Shown piece by piece: positions 25,204 to 33,819 of a stretch of DNA of 44,835 nucleotides. The DNA is from JBBIJH01 sp037446075 (GTDB lineage Bacteria; Bacteroidota; Ignavibacteria; UBA10030; JAHEZR01), in the NCBI GenBank assembly GCA_037446075.1, contig JBBIJH010000006.1, forward strand, positions 1-44,835, given 5' to 3'. Within the stretch, counting starts at the first letter, position 1; each line of letters opens with the position of its first letter. A program made the translations under genes and the position numbers. The notes under the pieces are model-generated. The model worked only from the letters and a program-made list of their open reading frames with translations, searched no databases and had not been told where the DNA came from.

Positions 25204-26124
25204 TTAGAATAGGTGAAAGTTGAGGACGTACTCACTCGGGTCTCGCGGAACTCCATCTTTCCAGATTTCAAAGTGAAGATGTGGACCATGACTCATTGCC
25301 CCCGTATTCCCGAGGAGTGCAATCGGCTCTCCCTGCTTTACGAAGGAGTTCGCTGATTTCAAGAGTGATTGATTGTGTTTATAAAAGGTGAAGTATCCTC
25401 CGTCATGCGAAATGATCATCATATAGCCCGCATCGTAGGTCCAGCCAGCGAACAGAATGTGCCCATCCGCAGCTGCCAGAATCGGGGACCCACGACGCCC
25501 GGCGATATCAATGCCGTAGTGACTACGCGCCGGCTCAAAGCCCCGTGTGATGTAGCCACTTGCGGGAAGCCGCATAGGCAAACTCGGTTGCTGTGAACTC
25601 GAAACTGGTGTCGACAATTGGAGGGCGTTCCGGCTCCTGGGGGTCCGCGGGGTTACCTGACTCTGTAATTCCACCGTGCCTTCCTCGAGATCGGTAGATT
25701 TCTCTTCATTCGTGAATGGTAAAGGGGCTTTCTCTTCCTCCGTGCTTGCTTGGGCAAGCGAAGCAGCATCTCCCTCGCTTTGTACCAGCCCGGAGCCTAA
25801 TGCATCGCGGAGCTTTCTATTGTATCGTTCGAGTACGCTCACTTCCTCCGCAACACGACTCAGTTGGTTCTGGAGTGCCGTAATTTGTCTCCCATATCTT
25901 TGCTCCAGCTCAGCATTCTTGACCGGAATCCAGACGCCAACAGGTGTCCATCTCAAGAGGACAAAAGTGAGACCCCCGACTATGACTGTATAAAGCAGCA
26001 AAACGCCGAGTGCTGCGAGGAGTTCCATTCGGAAGCTCAGAGACTTCCCCGCCTCGCTCTGAGGTACGAGTACGATGTTATACTTCCAGCGATCTTTCTT
26101 TCTACGGAGTCGCTCACTGACCAT
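25204..26124 (-). CDS. Membrane-anchored M23 family peptidoglycan peptidase
   Basis: The 306-residue protein has a single transmembrane helix (about residues 33-57) after a basic cytoplasmic N-terminus, a coiled-coil linker (about 70-110), a low-complexity segment, and a C-terminal LytM/M23 domain. The zinc ligands and catalytic residues of active M23 enzymes are present: His202 and Asp206 (SHYGIDIAG), His250, and His282/His284 in HGPHLHFEIW. It should therefore be an active endopeptidase cutting peptidoglycan cross-bridges in the periplasm. It is adjacent to the bactofilin, which suggests that the filament positions this enzyme. Confidence 0.93.
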   Translation of the reverse strand: MVSERLRRKKDRWKYNIVLVPQSEAGKSLSFRMELLAALGVLLLYTVIVGGLTFVLLRWTPVGVWIPVKNAELEQRYGRQITALQNQLSRVAEEVSVLERYNRKLRDALGSGLVQSEGDAASLAQASTEEEKAPLPFTNEEKSTDLEEGTVELQSQVTPRTPRSRNALQLSTPVSSSQQPSLPMRLPASGYITRGFEPARSHYGIDIAGRRGSPILAAADGHILFAGWTYDAGYMMIISHDGGYFTFYKHNQSLLKSANSFVKQGEPIALLGNTGAMSHGPHLHFEIWKDGVPRDPSEYVLNFHLF

Positions 26125-26181
26125 GCGGACCTGCCGGAATGGCGAAATTGCAGGAAAAGATACCCATTTTTCAGAAGAAAG

Positions 26182-27318
26182 TCAACGTGTTTCGTTTTGG
26201 GAGCCTTCACCTTGGTTGAAATGCTGCAAGATTTTTCCTTGAATAAAGTTTTTCATTTTTGCTTTGTATACCTGCCGGTCGAATTGCAAAGCGTGTTCTC
26301 GTATCTTTTTCGGTTCAAATCTTATCTCATTGAATCTCTCCACCGCCAAGAGTAAACTTTGAGCTGTCTGTTCATAGAAGAATATCCCTGTAGGCCGATC
26401 TCCATCCCCCCTCACGCTTTCCAGAACCCCTCCTTTCGCATATGCGATCACGGGTTTCCCCGTTGCCATCGCTTCAAGAGGGACGATCCCAAAATCCTCC
26501 ACGCCGGGCAAAACCAGAGAAGTTCACTGCTGCTAGTACTCTACGAGCTTTTCGTCTTTTACCCATCCCGTGAACTCCACGTTGGGGCGTGCAATCGCTT
26601 TGAGCTTTTTCTCCTCCGGTCCTCTTCCCACAATCACAAGATGCTTCCCAAGCCTGTTGAACGCTTCGATCGCTACATCAATGCGCTTGTAGGGGGCAAG
26701 TGCCGAGACAACAAGAAAGTAACCGCCGTCTTCGTTCGATAGCGGAAACTTCGAGACCTCGACCGGTGGGTAAATTACCTCTGCGTCTCGATTATAGTGA
26801 CGGCGAATTCTCTGCCGAACGTTTTCTGAGTTTGCGATGAAGTAATGAACCCGACTTGATGTGCGAACGTCCCAGATCCGGAGATAGCGAGCAACAGATG
26901 GCATTACCATGCGGGTCAGAAGACCAGCATGGCCTCTTCCAAAATATTCGTTGTACATTTCCCACACATAGCGCATGGGGGTGTGGCAATAGCAGACGTG
27001 CAGAGCATCTCGGCGCGGCACGGCCCCTTTTGCTACACAGTGACTGGAAGAAAGGATCAGATCATAATCTCGGAGGTCAAAACTCTCGATTGCTCTGGGA
27101 AACAGTGGAAGATAACTTCGGTACTTCGTGCTGGAGAACGGAAGGTGTTGAAGGAATGATGTGCGGATCTTTCGCTGCTCAATGACCGCCGAAACACTTC
27201 CTTTATCGTGGAGCAAGGTGAAGAGATCGGCATCGGGATAGAGTTCACAGAGAACCTCGAGGCACTTCTCCCCACCTCGCATGCCAGTGAGCCAGTCATG
27301 GACAAGGGCTACGCGCAT
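26182..27318 (-). pseudogene. GT4-type glycosyltransferase interrupted by two in-frame stops
   Basis: The N-terminal part (26536-27318, about 260 codons) starts MRVALVHDWLTGMRGGEK and ends at TAG (26533-26535). The C-terminal part (to 26182) contains PGVEDFGIVPLEAMATGKPVIAYAKGG, the donor-binding signature of family 4 glycosyltransferases. Both are in the same reading frame; only TAG at 26533 and TGA at 26524 interrupt it. The 9 codons between the tyrosine before the first stop and the proline of PGVEDFG equal the spacing I expect in intact members, so nothing appears missing. Intact relatives add a sugar to a lipid or polysaccharide acceptor at the inner membrane. Either the gene is recently dead or the stops are base errors in the assembly. 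Confidence 0.8.
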
Positions 27319-27480
27319 GAAAATTCTTTCCTACAAGAAAAAACGCATTGAATGTACAAACATTTCCCGGGAGAGTCAATGAAACGGACCCCGTGCGCCA
27401 AGTGAGGGGGAGGCTTGCTTCCAACGGTTCGAGTGGATATATTGAACTTAGCCAGGAACTGGTCCGTCGACTCTTTTTTC

Positions 27481-28446
27481 ATGTCCATTTACTTTCTTCT
27501 CATCGGGCTCCTTTTAATTTTTATCTCTTCTGTCGCTCTTGCCGTTACGCTGATTGGCCCGCTCATCATCCTTCAGCCACGCAGGTTCACGGTAGAAGAT
27601 TACCGCCGCTGTACAGATATCTTGACTCCGCGAGATTTGGGCTTGGTTTATGACGATCTAAAGATCAAGACGAGGGATGGTTTGACGCTCGATGGATGGT
27701 TTCTGAAGGCCGCTTCTCCCGCAAAGGGAACAGTCATTTACCTCCACGGCATCAGTGATAACAAAATCGGGGGCTTGCCGCTTGCAGGCCTTCTCCACAA
27801 CCGTGGGTACAACGTGTGTCTCTACGATGCACGTCGACACGGGGAGAGTGATGGCAGGTTCTGTACTTACGGCTACCATGAGAAATTCGACGTGGCCGAT
27901 TTAATCTCGGAGCTGGAAAGAAAGAATCGCAGAGGACTTGGGAGGATTGGACTCTTCGGGGTTTCCATGGGCGCCGCTGTTGCGCTTCAAGCGGCTGCTA
28001 TCGACCGACGGATTGCTGCAGTTGTAGCGGAAGCTTCGTTCACAGACCTTCGTACAATCAGCCTCGATTACCAGAAGCTCATCATCAAGGTACGCTGGAA
28101 GCTGGTTGGAAATCTTGCCATGAGAAGGGCGGAGCGGATAGGAAATTTCAAGGCGGATGAAGTCTCACCCCTGCATGCTCTCGAACATATCGACATCCCG
28201 ATTCTGTTTGTCCATGGGACGAACGATTCACTGATCCGATCTGAGTATTCAGAGATTCTTTACAGAAGTGCAAGGGGGCCGAAAGAGATTTACCTTATCA
28301 AAGACGCTTACCATCATGACACAAGGATAGTTGGAGGAAAGGAATACGAAGAGAGATTGGTCAGCTTCCTAGACCGATGGCTTTGGACTATAGACCCCAC
28401 CAATAACTTACCTTCAGAAGCACCACATTCTCGGACGGGATTTTGA
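27481..28446 (+). CDS. Membrane-anchored alpha/beta hydrolase
   Basis: The 321-residue protein (starting at the ATG at 27481; an in-frame TTG lies at 27415) has one N-terminal membrane helix (about residues 4-30) and an alpha/beta-hydrolase domain. Visible elements are the oxyanion segment YLHGISDN near 88-95, the nucleophile elbow GVSMG with Ser162, the acid Asp249 in HGTNDSLI and a histidine at 278/279 in DAYHHD. The substrate is unknown; it resembles the BEM46/YfhR-like serine hydrolases. It is one of few genes left of the origin on the plus strand. Its last 59 bases overlap the end of the convergent DUF5916 gene. Confidence 0.88.
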   Translation: MSIYFLLIGLLLIFISSVALAVTLIGPLIILQPRRFTVEDYRRCTDILTPRDLGLVYDDLKIKTRDGLTLDGWFLKAASPAKGTVIYLHGISDNKIGGLPLAGLLHNRGYNVCLYDARRHGESDGRFCTYGYHEKFDVADLISELERKNRRGLGRIGLFGVSMGAAVALQAAAIDRRIAAVVAEASFTDLRTISLDYQKLIIKVRWKLVGNLAMRRAERIGNFKADEVSPLHALEHIDIPILFVHGTNDSLIRSEYSEILYRSARGPKEIYLIKDAYHHDTRIVGGKEYEERLVSFLDRWLWTIDPTNNLPSEAPHSRTGF

Positions 28447-30856
28447 AAGTATTCCGAAAGTTCTGGCCGACAGGGGTAAAATAATCATCCCCAACGCCAA
28501 AGCGTGTTTGAGACCAAACGAGATAAAGCGTGCTTCCGGCTAGATACTCCCAGCGCAGAACAACGTTTGTGTTCAACGACTTTCGATTGAAGTCTGGATT
28601 GCCGCCGTAGGCAAATGGGACAAACTGCTCGGGTGCGATCAGCTGGCGGAAATTCTTATAATGTCCTTTTGCAAGGAAAACCTGACTGTAAATCTGCAAC
28701 GTCAAATCGCGTGCAAATGTGATGGTACTTCTGAGTGTCAAGTCGAGTTCATCGGTGTCGCGATCACCGAAAAGAGCAGCGACCTGCGACGGATTGGAAG
28801 CGTCTGCAGAGTTGGCAAACCACGCTTCTTTTCTCCTGACTGGATTGTAGTTCAGGCGAGCACTCACATCGATCCAGGAGATAGGACGAATTAAGATCGT
28901 GCCTCCGACGCTCAGCCCATGACTTCCTTTGCTGTCACCGCGGTAGGCGAGGGTGAGCGTCCCTATTACTGGTAATCGAGGATCTGATTCAGCGCTGAAG
29001 TTGACCTCGTAGGGCCTTGGTTTCCGGTACAGTCCCCGGCCGCGACTCTCGCGATCATCGTAGAGTCCCGCGTCATAGTTTCCGCGGAGAACCAGTTGCC
29101 AGTAGTTGAGAAATTGGACCCGAGCAAACCCGTTGATCTGGCGGAAGAGATTGATACCACTGAAGTTCATCCGGAGGTGGTAGCCGAGACCAACGATGTA
29201 GCGTTTGAAAACTTTCCCCGGAGTTTCCTCTCGATAGCGCAGTTCTGCATTGCTCCCATAATCATTCGGTCGGAAAAAAAATCCAAGATCGTTGATGTTG
29301 TACTTCGGCGTCGTATAGTCCAGGGAAGCGTCCCACAACCAGTGTGCCCCTGCTGCTTTCTGGAGTTTCATCCTTCCCGCAGAGCCAGTGATTCGACTCC
29401 CCCATGGATCGCTCGTATGCGAGGCTGCTACGAACCCGTCGAGGATGTACATATTCTGCCGAAACCGTAAGTTCCAGTCCGAGCCGAGTGCAAAAGCAGG
29501 TCTGCGCGTAGCTTTTGCAACCGTAGTAACGATGCCGCCGATGTTTGAATTTTCCCACAGATCCTGTCTGAATCGCAGGACATTGTAATGAGCAAGCGGT
29601 TCCACGAGCTGTTCAGATCGACGTCCAGCGGAATCGGCGACGATCGCCGTCTCACGCTGCGTCACGGCCTCAAGGATTCCAACGCCGAGGCCACGCCGAG
29701 TTTTTCCCGTGACCTTTGCCGCCCCGAGGATGGTAGCGGCGCTGGGTCGTTCGATAACGGATCCTCCTGGGGGTTCGACAACTTCGTTTACGAGAGCTCT
29801 CCCAATCCTCCTAGGGTAAAAAACGCCCGGACCGAATTCCCCTGTGAAGGTTGGAAACGTCGTGAACTGGAAGATCTGTGTGCCCTCGATAAAAAAAGGC
29901 CGCTTTTCCGGGTAGAATGTTTCGTAGGTCGTCAGGTTCAGCACGGCCGGATCTGCTTCCACTTGGCCGAAGTCTGGGTTGAAGGTCGCATCAACTGTGA
30001 AAGAGCCTGTCAGTCCGTACTTGAGATCAAGGCCAAGATCGCCCAGAAAATCTCTGTCCTTTGTACCCGCCGCCGACTTCGGTCGAAATTCTCGTCTGCC
30101 GAGAACGTACGGTAGTGCCTCCAGCCTCACGGGAGGCTCAATGTCATCCATTCCAACAAGGTGTCCAAAGCGAGAGACAAAGCCGCTTTCTGTTCGTCCG
30201 ATAAGAGCCCAGTCGTCTCGCTCTTGTCTTCGGCTGATTCTCCTGATAAAGTTGATTCCCCATTCCTGCCTCGATTGTTTCGTGAACCTCAGAACTCGGA
30301 AGGGAATTTTTATTTCCGCCGACCAACCGTTCGGGAGGATCTTTGTCTCTGCTGCCCAGACGACATCCCATGAGGCGTCCTCAAGCTTCATGTCATCATA
30401 GATCAGAATATCCGTCTTCGAGCCCGATGCATTGAGAGTGAATTCGAACGCCGTCTGGTGATCATGAAAGCTGTCGATTCGAATGGAGATGTAGTCTGAT
30501 TCAATTTCGTCATCTCGACGCGTCCGGCGTGCTACAATTCTGTCGGGTTCTNNNNNNNNNNNNNNNNNNNNNGCGGCATCGTCGTACAGCACTCTGATCG
30601 TAGTCCGCTCAGAGGGTGGTGCCCCCTCGTGTGGATCTCGCTGGATGAAATCACTGATGGGGGTCGCGAGGGTCCAAACCTTTTCGTCCAACAGCCCGTC
30701 GACGTGAGGCGCTTGGGGGGTTCTCCGTGCCTGAACAGCTTTTGGGCTGTCTCCAGCCCAAAGCGAAGGCGCGAGACAAATGAAGCAGAGAATGAGACTG
30801 CCCGCGAGAATCTTGATCGAAGCCACGTGAGGGTCTTTTCTTTGCATCAAATTCAT
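28388..30856 (-). CDS. DUF5916 protein with N-terminal CBM9-like domain, assembly gap inside
   Basis: The reading frame covers about 822 codons. After a signal peptide (ending SLWAG) comes a carbohydrate-binding-like domain (PHVDGLLDEKVW through NGWSAEIKIPFRVLRF, about residues 47-205) and then a long outer-membrane beta-barrel region (DUF5916) with marks such as FNPDFGQVEADPAVLNLTTYETFYPEKRPFFIEG at about 292-325. It ends in KVSYWWGL. Such proteins are common in FCB bacteria, and their function is unproven. A run of 21 Ns (30552-30572) falls within the N-terminal domain, just after VLYDDA. The frame stays open across it only if the true gap is a multiple of three. The 3' end overlaps the hydrolase on the other strand. 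Confidence 0.88.
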   Translation of the reverse strand: MNLMQRKDPHVASIKILAGSLILCFICLAPSLWAGDSPKAVQARRTPQAPHVDGLLDEKVWTLATPISDFIQRDPHEGAPPSERTTIRVLYDDAXXXXXXXXEPDRIVARRTRRDDEIESDYISIRIDSFHDHQTAFEFTLNASGSKTDILIYDDMKLEDASWDVVWAAETKILPNGWSAEIKIPFRVLRFTKQSRQEWGINFIRRISRRQERDDWALIGRTESGFVSRFGHLVGMDDIEPPVRLEALPYVLGRREFRPKSAAGTKDRDFLGDLGLDLKYGLTGSFTVDATFNPDFGQVEADPAVLNLTTYETFYPEKRPFFIEGTQIFQFTTFPTFTGEFGPGVFYPRRIGRALVNEVVEPPGGSVIERPSAATILGAAKVTGKTRRGLGVGILEAVTQRETAIVADSAGRRSEQLVEPLAHYNVLRFRQDLWENSNIGGIVTTVAKATRRPAFALGSDWNLRFRQNMYILDGFVAASHTSDPWGSRITGSAGRMKLQKAAGAHWLWDASLDYTTPKYNINDLGFFFRPNDYGSNAELRYREETPGKVFKRYIVGLGYHLRMNFSGINLFRQINGFARVQFLNYWQLVLRGNYDAGLYDDRESRGRGLYRKPRPYEVNFSAESDPRLPVIGTLTLAYRGDSKGSHGLSVGGTILIRPISWIDVSARLNYNPVRRKEAWFANSADASNPSQVAALFGDRDTDELDLTLRSTITFARDLTLQIYSQVFLAKGHYKNFRQLIAPEQFVPFAYGGNPDFNRKSLNTNVVLRWEYLAGSTLYLVWSQTRFGVGDDYFTPVGQNFRNTFKIPSENVVLLKVSYWWGL
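30552..30572. other. Assembly gap (21 N)
   Basis: Twenty-one undetermined bases lie inside the DUF5916 gene. Related domains carry a short hydrophobic strand (of the LYVG type) at this point, so the missing sequence is most likely ordinary coding sequence. The true gap length may differ from 21. Confidence 0.95.
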
Positions 30857-31546
30857 CCTAAAGATTAAAAGAATGTCTGGGAATGTAAAGGCAAGAGTGC
30901 GGTAAGCGCGCTATCAACGGTTGCTATTGTCGGATAGTTTCGGAGCATTGAAGCGCCAGTTTTGGGAGTGGAGTTTCACCCCCGCCGCTTCGAGACGTGA
31001 CCTTCCATTCAAGTGTTTCCTCACACCCCGACAATCGCTGTAGCGCTTGTGACCTAAGTATGCGACCAAAAGGTTCACATATGCTATGGCGCTCGCACGA
31101 TGCTGGAACGCTTTGATGGTCTTGAAACGTCGTTCGAGTTGTTTGTTGAGATTCTCTGCCTGGCTGTTTGTTCGTAGCTATCCCTTCCCGCGACGATGCA
31201 TGATGAGATCATCCCAATGGCGCCGGGAGAACGCCATCAAGATGGCTCGGCATTGTCCCTGGAAGGATGTAAGGATTTCCCCCAAGATCAGTTGACATTC
31301 GTGTTTCTTATTCTTATCTTTGAGAAACCGAGTCCTCATTAGAGCCCGATTCTCCCGGGTGGGCCCCGGCAACCGATTCTACGTATAGGTAGTCATTCTC
31401 AGATGCAGTAGTGACGAGCCGGCTTTTTCCCGCACCTCAGAATCGAAGTGTTCGCCCTCTGGACCGCCGGCAAGACAAATCGAACCAACAGTTTCACTAC
31501 AACTTCCTAAACTTCCTAATCCATCACTAACAAAATGGAGGACCAT
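30857..31546. other. Non-coding interval around the transposase remnant
   Basis: Apart from the transposase remnant, this 690-base interval has no convincing gene. The part from 31382 to 31534 includes a tandem AACTTCCTA repeat (31501-31518) and probably the promoter of the DUF1326 gene. A minus-strand frame continues upstream of the remnant beyond its stop, but I cannot link it to a known protein. Confidence 0.4.
30914..31378 (-). pseudogene. Decayed insertion-sequence transposase remnant
   Basis: One minus-strand frame is open from 31378 to the stop at 30914-30916, except for a single in-frame TAG at 31178-31180. Translation after that TAG gives LRTNSQAENLNKQLERRF followed by KTIKAFQHRASAIAYVNLLVAYL and a CRGVRKHLNGRSRLEAAGV stretch, the kind of C-terminal region seen in IS transposases. 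The part before it (PGPTRENRALMRTRFLKD) is also transposase-like. A further stop at 31379-31381 cuts off the rest, and no catalytic domain is visible upstream. I could not assign the IS family and found no terminal inverted repeats. It borders the plus-strand redox cassette and may mark how that cassette arrived. Confidence 0.65.
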
Positions 31547-32191
31547 ATGCTTAAGAGATTTTCTGTCCTCGCTGCTGCATGGCTGTTTGGTGTGTTTGCC
31601 ATTGCCAGCGCCCAGACGGCTCCAAAGAAATCCGGCGGAACCGCCTGGTCTCTCAAGGGCGATTACTTTGATGCTTGCGCTTGTCACTACGTGTGTACTT
31701 GTGATTTCGGGGGAGATCCAATGGCACACGGATGTGAGGGCGTTGGGGCAATTAAGATCAAGGAGGGTAAGTACGGTGAGACATCGCTCAATGGCGTGAC
31801 CGCTACCTTCTATATCAAACCAGGGACTGAGTGGGCTCTTTACGTTGATGAGTCAGCAAGCGAAGCACAACGTAATGCGCTTGAAAAGATCGTTACGCCC
31901 AAGTTTGCAGAGGCCGGGAGGTATCTCGGGGTGAAGACGCCAAAGATCACCTTCACGTATGCGGATGGAAAAGCTTCTCTCGAGATACCAGGCATCATGA
32001 TGGCGAAGGCTGAACAAACCCTGAACAGGAAGAAGCCCATCACAGTTACAAACGGTATGAATCCGATTGCCGATAAGGTCATGCCGGGCAAAGCGTCCAT
32101 CAGTCAATTCAAAGACTACAACAATGAGTTTAAGTACGAAGGACGCAACGCTTGGTTTGGCATCATCGACAGGAAGGGAACCGAAATGTAG
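31547..32191 (+). CDS. Secreted DUF1326 protein with Cys-rich CxC...CxC motif
   Basis: I start at the ATG at 31547, five bases after a GGAGG; an in-frame ATG at 31535 overlaps that ribosome-binding site. The 214-residue protein has a signal peptide (ending AIASAQ, about residue 23). The DUF1326 signature follows: WSLKGDYFDACACHYVCTC, with Cys44, Cys46, Cys50 and Cys52, then Cys63 in AHGCEG. The clustered cysteines may bind a metal or form redox-active disulfides in the periplasm, but no function is established for the family. A hairpin terminator follows (32217-32243). The cytochrome c and cupredoxin genes come next on the same strand. Confidence 0.82.
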   Translation: MLKRFSVLAAAWLFGVFAIASAQTAPKKSGGTAWSLKGDYFDACACHYVCTCDFGGDPMAHGCEGVGAIKIKEGKYGETSLNGVTATFYIKPGTEWALYVDESASEAQRNALEKIVTPKFAEAGRYLGVKTPKITFTYADGKASLEIPGIMMAKAEQTLNRKKPITVTNGMNPIADKVMPGKASISQFKDYNNEFKYEGRNAWFGIIDRKGTEM

Positions 32192-32216
32192 CACCCGAAC
32201 TTATAGCGCAGAAGAG

Positions 32217-32243
32217 GGGGTGGGGCTAGTTACGCCCCACTCC
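32217..32243 (+). terminator. Rho-independent terminator after the DUF1326 gene
   Basis: GGGGTGGGGC pairs with GCCCCACTCC (one mismatch) around a 7-base loop and is followed by TGTTTTG. The stem is GC-rich and lies 25 bases after the stop. It suggests that the DUF1326 gene is mainly transcribed alone and that the cytochrome gene has its own promoter or relies on read-through. Confidence 0.7.
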
Positions 32244-32328
32244 TGTTTTGATAGCCGTTAACATCATTCTGAGTGACTCCCTTAGCAGCGCGGAAAATCA
32301 CACAACTATAGGCAGGAGGGCCAATATC

Positions 32329-32928
32329 ATGAAGCATCGGGCTGCCTTGCTATCCCTCGTCGGCATAGCAGTTGTTAGCCTTGCGCTAACCCAACCTTCT
32401 GACAAGAAGAAAGCCGATATGATTGAACGCGGCAAGTACCTCGTTGCCGTCGGTGATTGTAACAGCTGTCATACGCCACCAAAATATACTGAACAGGGCC
32501 CTGTCTCAGATTCCAGTAGATTCCTATCAGGATACCCTGCCAGTGCCCCTGTGCCAAGGGTCCCTTATGAAGTGATCGGACCGGGGAAATGGGCTGCTCT
32601 GCGGTCGTGGGAAGGAACAGCATTTGCAGGTCCATGGGGCGTGAGTTTCCCACGAAACTTGACTCCTGACACTGCAACGGGTCTAGGCAGCTGGACACCA
32701 GAGATGTTCATCAAAGCCATGCGAACTGGTAAGGACATGGGAGAAGGGCGGGACATACTGCCGCCGATGGCGTGGGAAACCTTTGGCAAAATGACGGATG
32801 AGGATCTGCGGGCTGTGTTTGCATACTTGGCCTCTCTACCCGCCATTGAGAACGCGGTACCCGACCCAGTGTCCCCTACCGGGGAGCCATTGCCTACAGG
32901 TAAGGCTGGGAAGTTGCCACCAAAGTAG
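32329..32928 (+). CDS. Secreted monoheme cytochrome c
   Basis: The start at the ATG at 32329 follows an AGGAGG sequence and gives a proper signal peptide (MKHRAALLSLVGIAVVSLAL); in-frame codons from 32248 would extend it wrongly. The 199-residue protein has one heme-binding motif, CNSCH at residues 44-48, preceded by RGKYLVAVGDC, and an LPPM segment with Met147 as the probable distal heme ligand, followed by DLRAVFAYLASLP. These are the features of the class I-type cytochrome domains found with dehydrogenases. It should shuttle electrons in the periplasm. Its partner may be the cupredoxin encoded 57 bases downstream. Confidence 0.88.
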   Translation: MKHRAALLSLVGIAVVSLALTQPSDKKKADMIERGKYLVAVGDCNSCHTPPKYTEQGPVSDSSRFLSGYPASAPVPRVPYEVIGPGKWAALRSWEGTAFAGPWGVSFPRNLTPDTATGLGSWTPEMFIKAMRTGKDMGEGRDILPPMAWETFGKMTDEDLRAVFAYLASLPAIENAVPDPVSPTGEPLPTGKAGKLPPK

Positions 32929-32985
32929 GCACAGCAGGTCTCCCACAGATTTACTCTCCCAGCATTTAAAAGGTCAACAAAAACA

Positions 32986-33819
32986 ATGGCGCGCGCTGCG
33001 ATTCGAAAACTTTCACAGTGGTGTGTTCTTCCGTTTGCCTCTGTTCTTCTCTTCAGGATTGAATTGTGTGCTCAATCTACATATAGGGAAATAGATGTAA
33101 GCAATGGAGGAACAATTATGGGCCGTGTAGTTCTGAATCCTTCTGGAGTTAGGGGCCCCTCCTTCAATGTTACAAAGGACTCGGAACACTGCGGCCTAGT
33201 GAAAAACTCAGACCGGCTGGTGGTGGGAAAGAACGGCGCCATAAAAGGCGCAATTGTTTCAATTGTGCAGATCACTCAAGGGAAAAAATTCGACAAATTC
33301 CCCAAGCCTGTCTTGGACCAGCGGAAATGCGAGTACGTCCCTCACGTTCAGGTTTTGCCGGTAGGTACACCATTCGACATCGTTAACAGTGACGATATTC
33401 TACACAATGTGCACGCATACGTCGGTGAACAAGCGGCACGTACTGTCTTCAATATTGCCCAACCAATTAAGGGGCAGAAAACTACGATTAACCAGTCACA
33501 GTTATCCAGGCCGGGATTGTTGTACCTGACGTGTGATGCTGGTCATCCGTGGATGACTGCTTACGTTCTTCTGACAGAGCATCCTTATTACGCAGTGACA
33601 GACGAGCACGGCAGATTTGAGTTGGCAAATGTCCCGCCTGGTAACTACCAAGTCAAGATGTGGAAAGAAGGTTTTCGTGTCATTGGTACAGAGGTAGAAA
33701 ATGAGAAAGTAAAAAAATATCACTTTGAGGAGCCATACGAAGAGACCAGAGACGTATCGATAAAAGCGAACCAGAAGGTTGATATCGAGTTTCAGTTGGT
33801 GCCGCGAGGGCAATCTTAA
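32986..33819 (+). CDS. Secreted cupredoxin-like protein with C-terminal regulatory-like beta-sandwich
   Basis: The 277-residue protein has an N-terminal signal peptide (about residues 12-30, ending ELCAQ). The middle part is plastocyanin-like, with potential type 1 copper ligands His140 (or His143), Cys183, His187 and Met190 (ILHNVHAY, then LTCDAGHPWM). Residues of about 198-275 form a carboxypeptidase-regulatory-like beta-sandwich (TDEHGRFELANVPPGNYQVKMW). Similar two-part proteins are often annotated as methylamine-utilisation or plastocyanin-like. It probably accepts or donates electrons in the periplasm, possibly with the cytochrome next to it; the physiological substrate is unknown. The ribosome-binding site is weak. 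Confidence 0.82.
   Translation: MARAAIRKLSQWCVLPFASVLLFRIELCAQSTYREIDVSNGGTIMGRVVLNPSGVRGPSFNVTKDSEHCGLVKNSDRLVVGKNGAIKGAIVSIVQITQGKKFDKFPKPVLDQRKCEYVPHVQVLPVGTPFDIVNSDDILHNVHAYVGEQAARTVFNIAQPIKGQKTTINQSQLSRPGLLYLTCDAGHPWMTAYVLLTEHPYYAVTDEHGRFELANVPPGNYQVKMWKEGFRVIGTEVENEKVKKYHFEEPYEETRDVSIKANQKVDIEFQLVPRGQS

Noticed and set aside
26524..26535. Programmed readthrough or recoding in the glycosyltransferase
   Set aside because: Two different stop codons (TAG and TGA) 9 bases apart make selenocysteine or pyrrolysine recoding implausible; no supporting stem-loop was seen.
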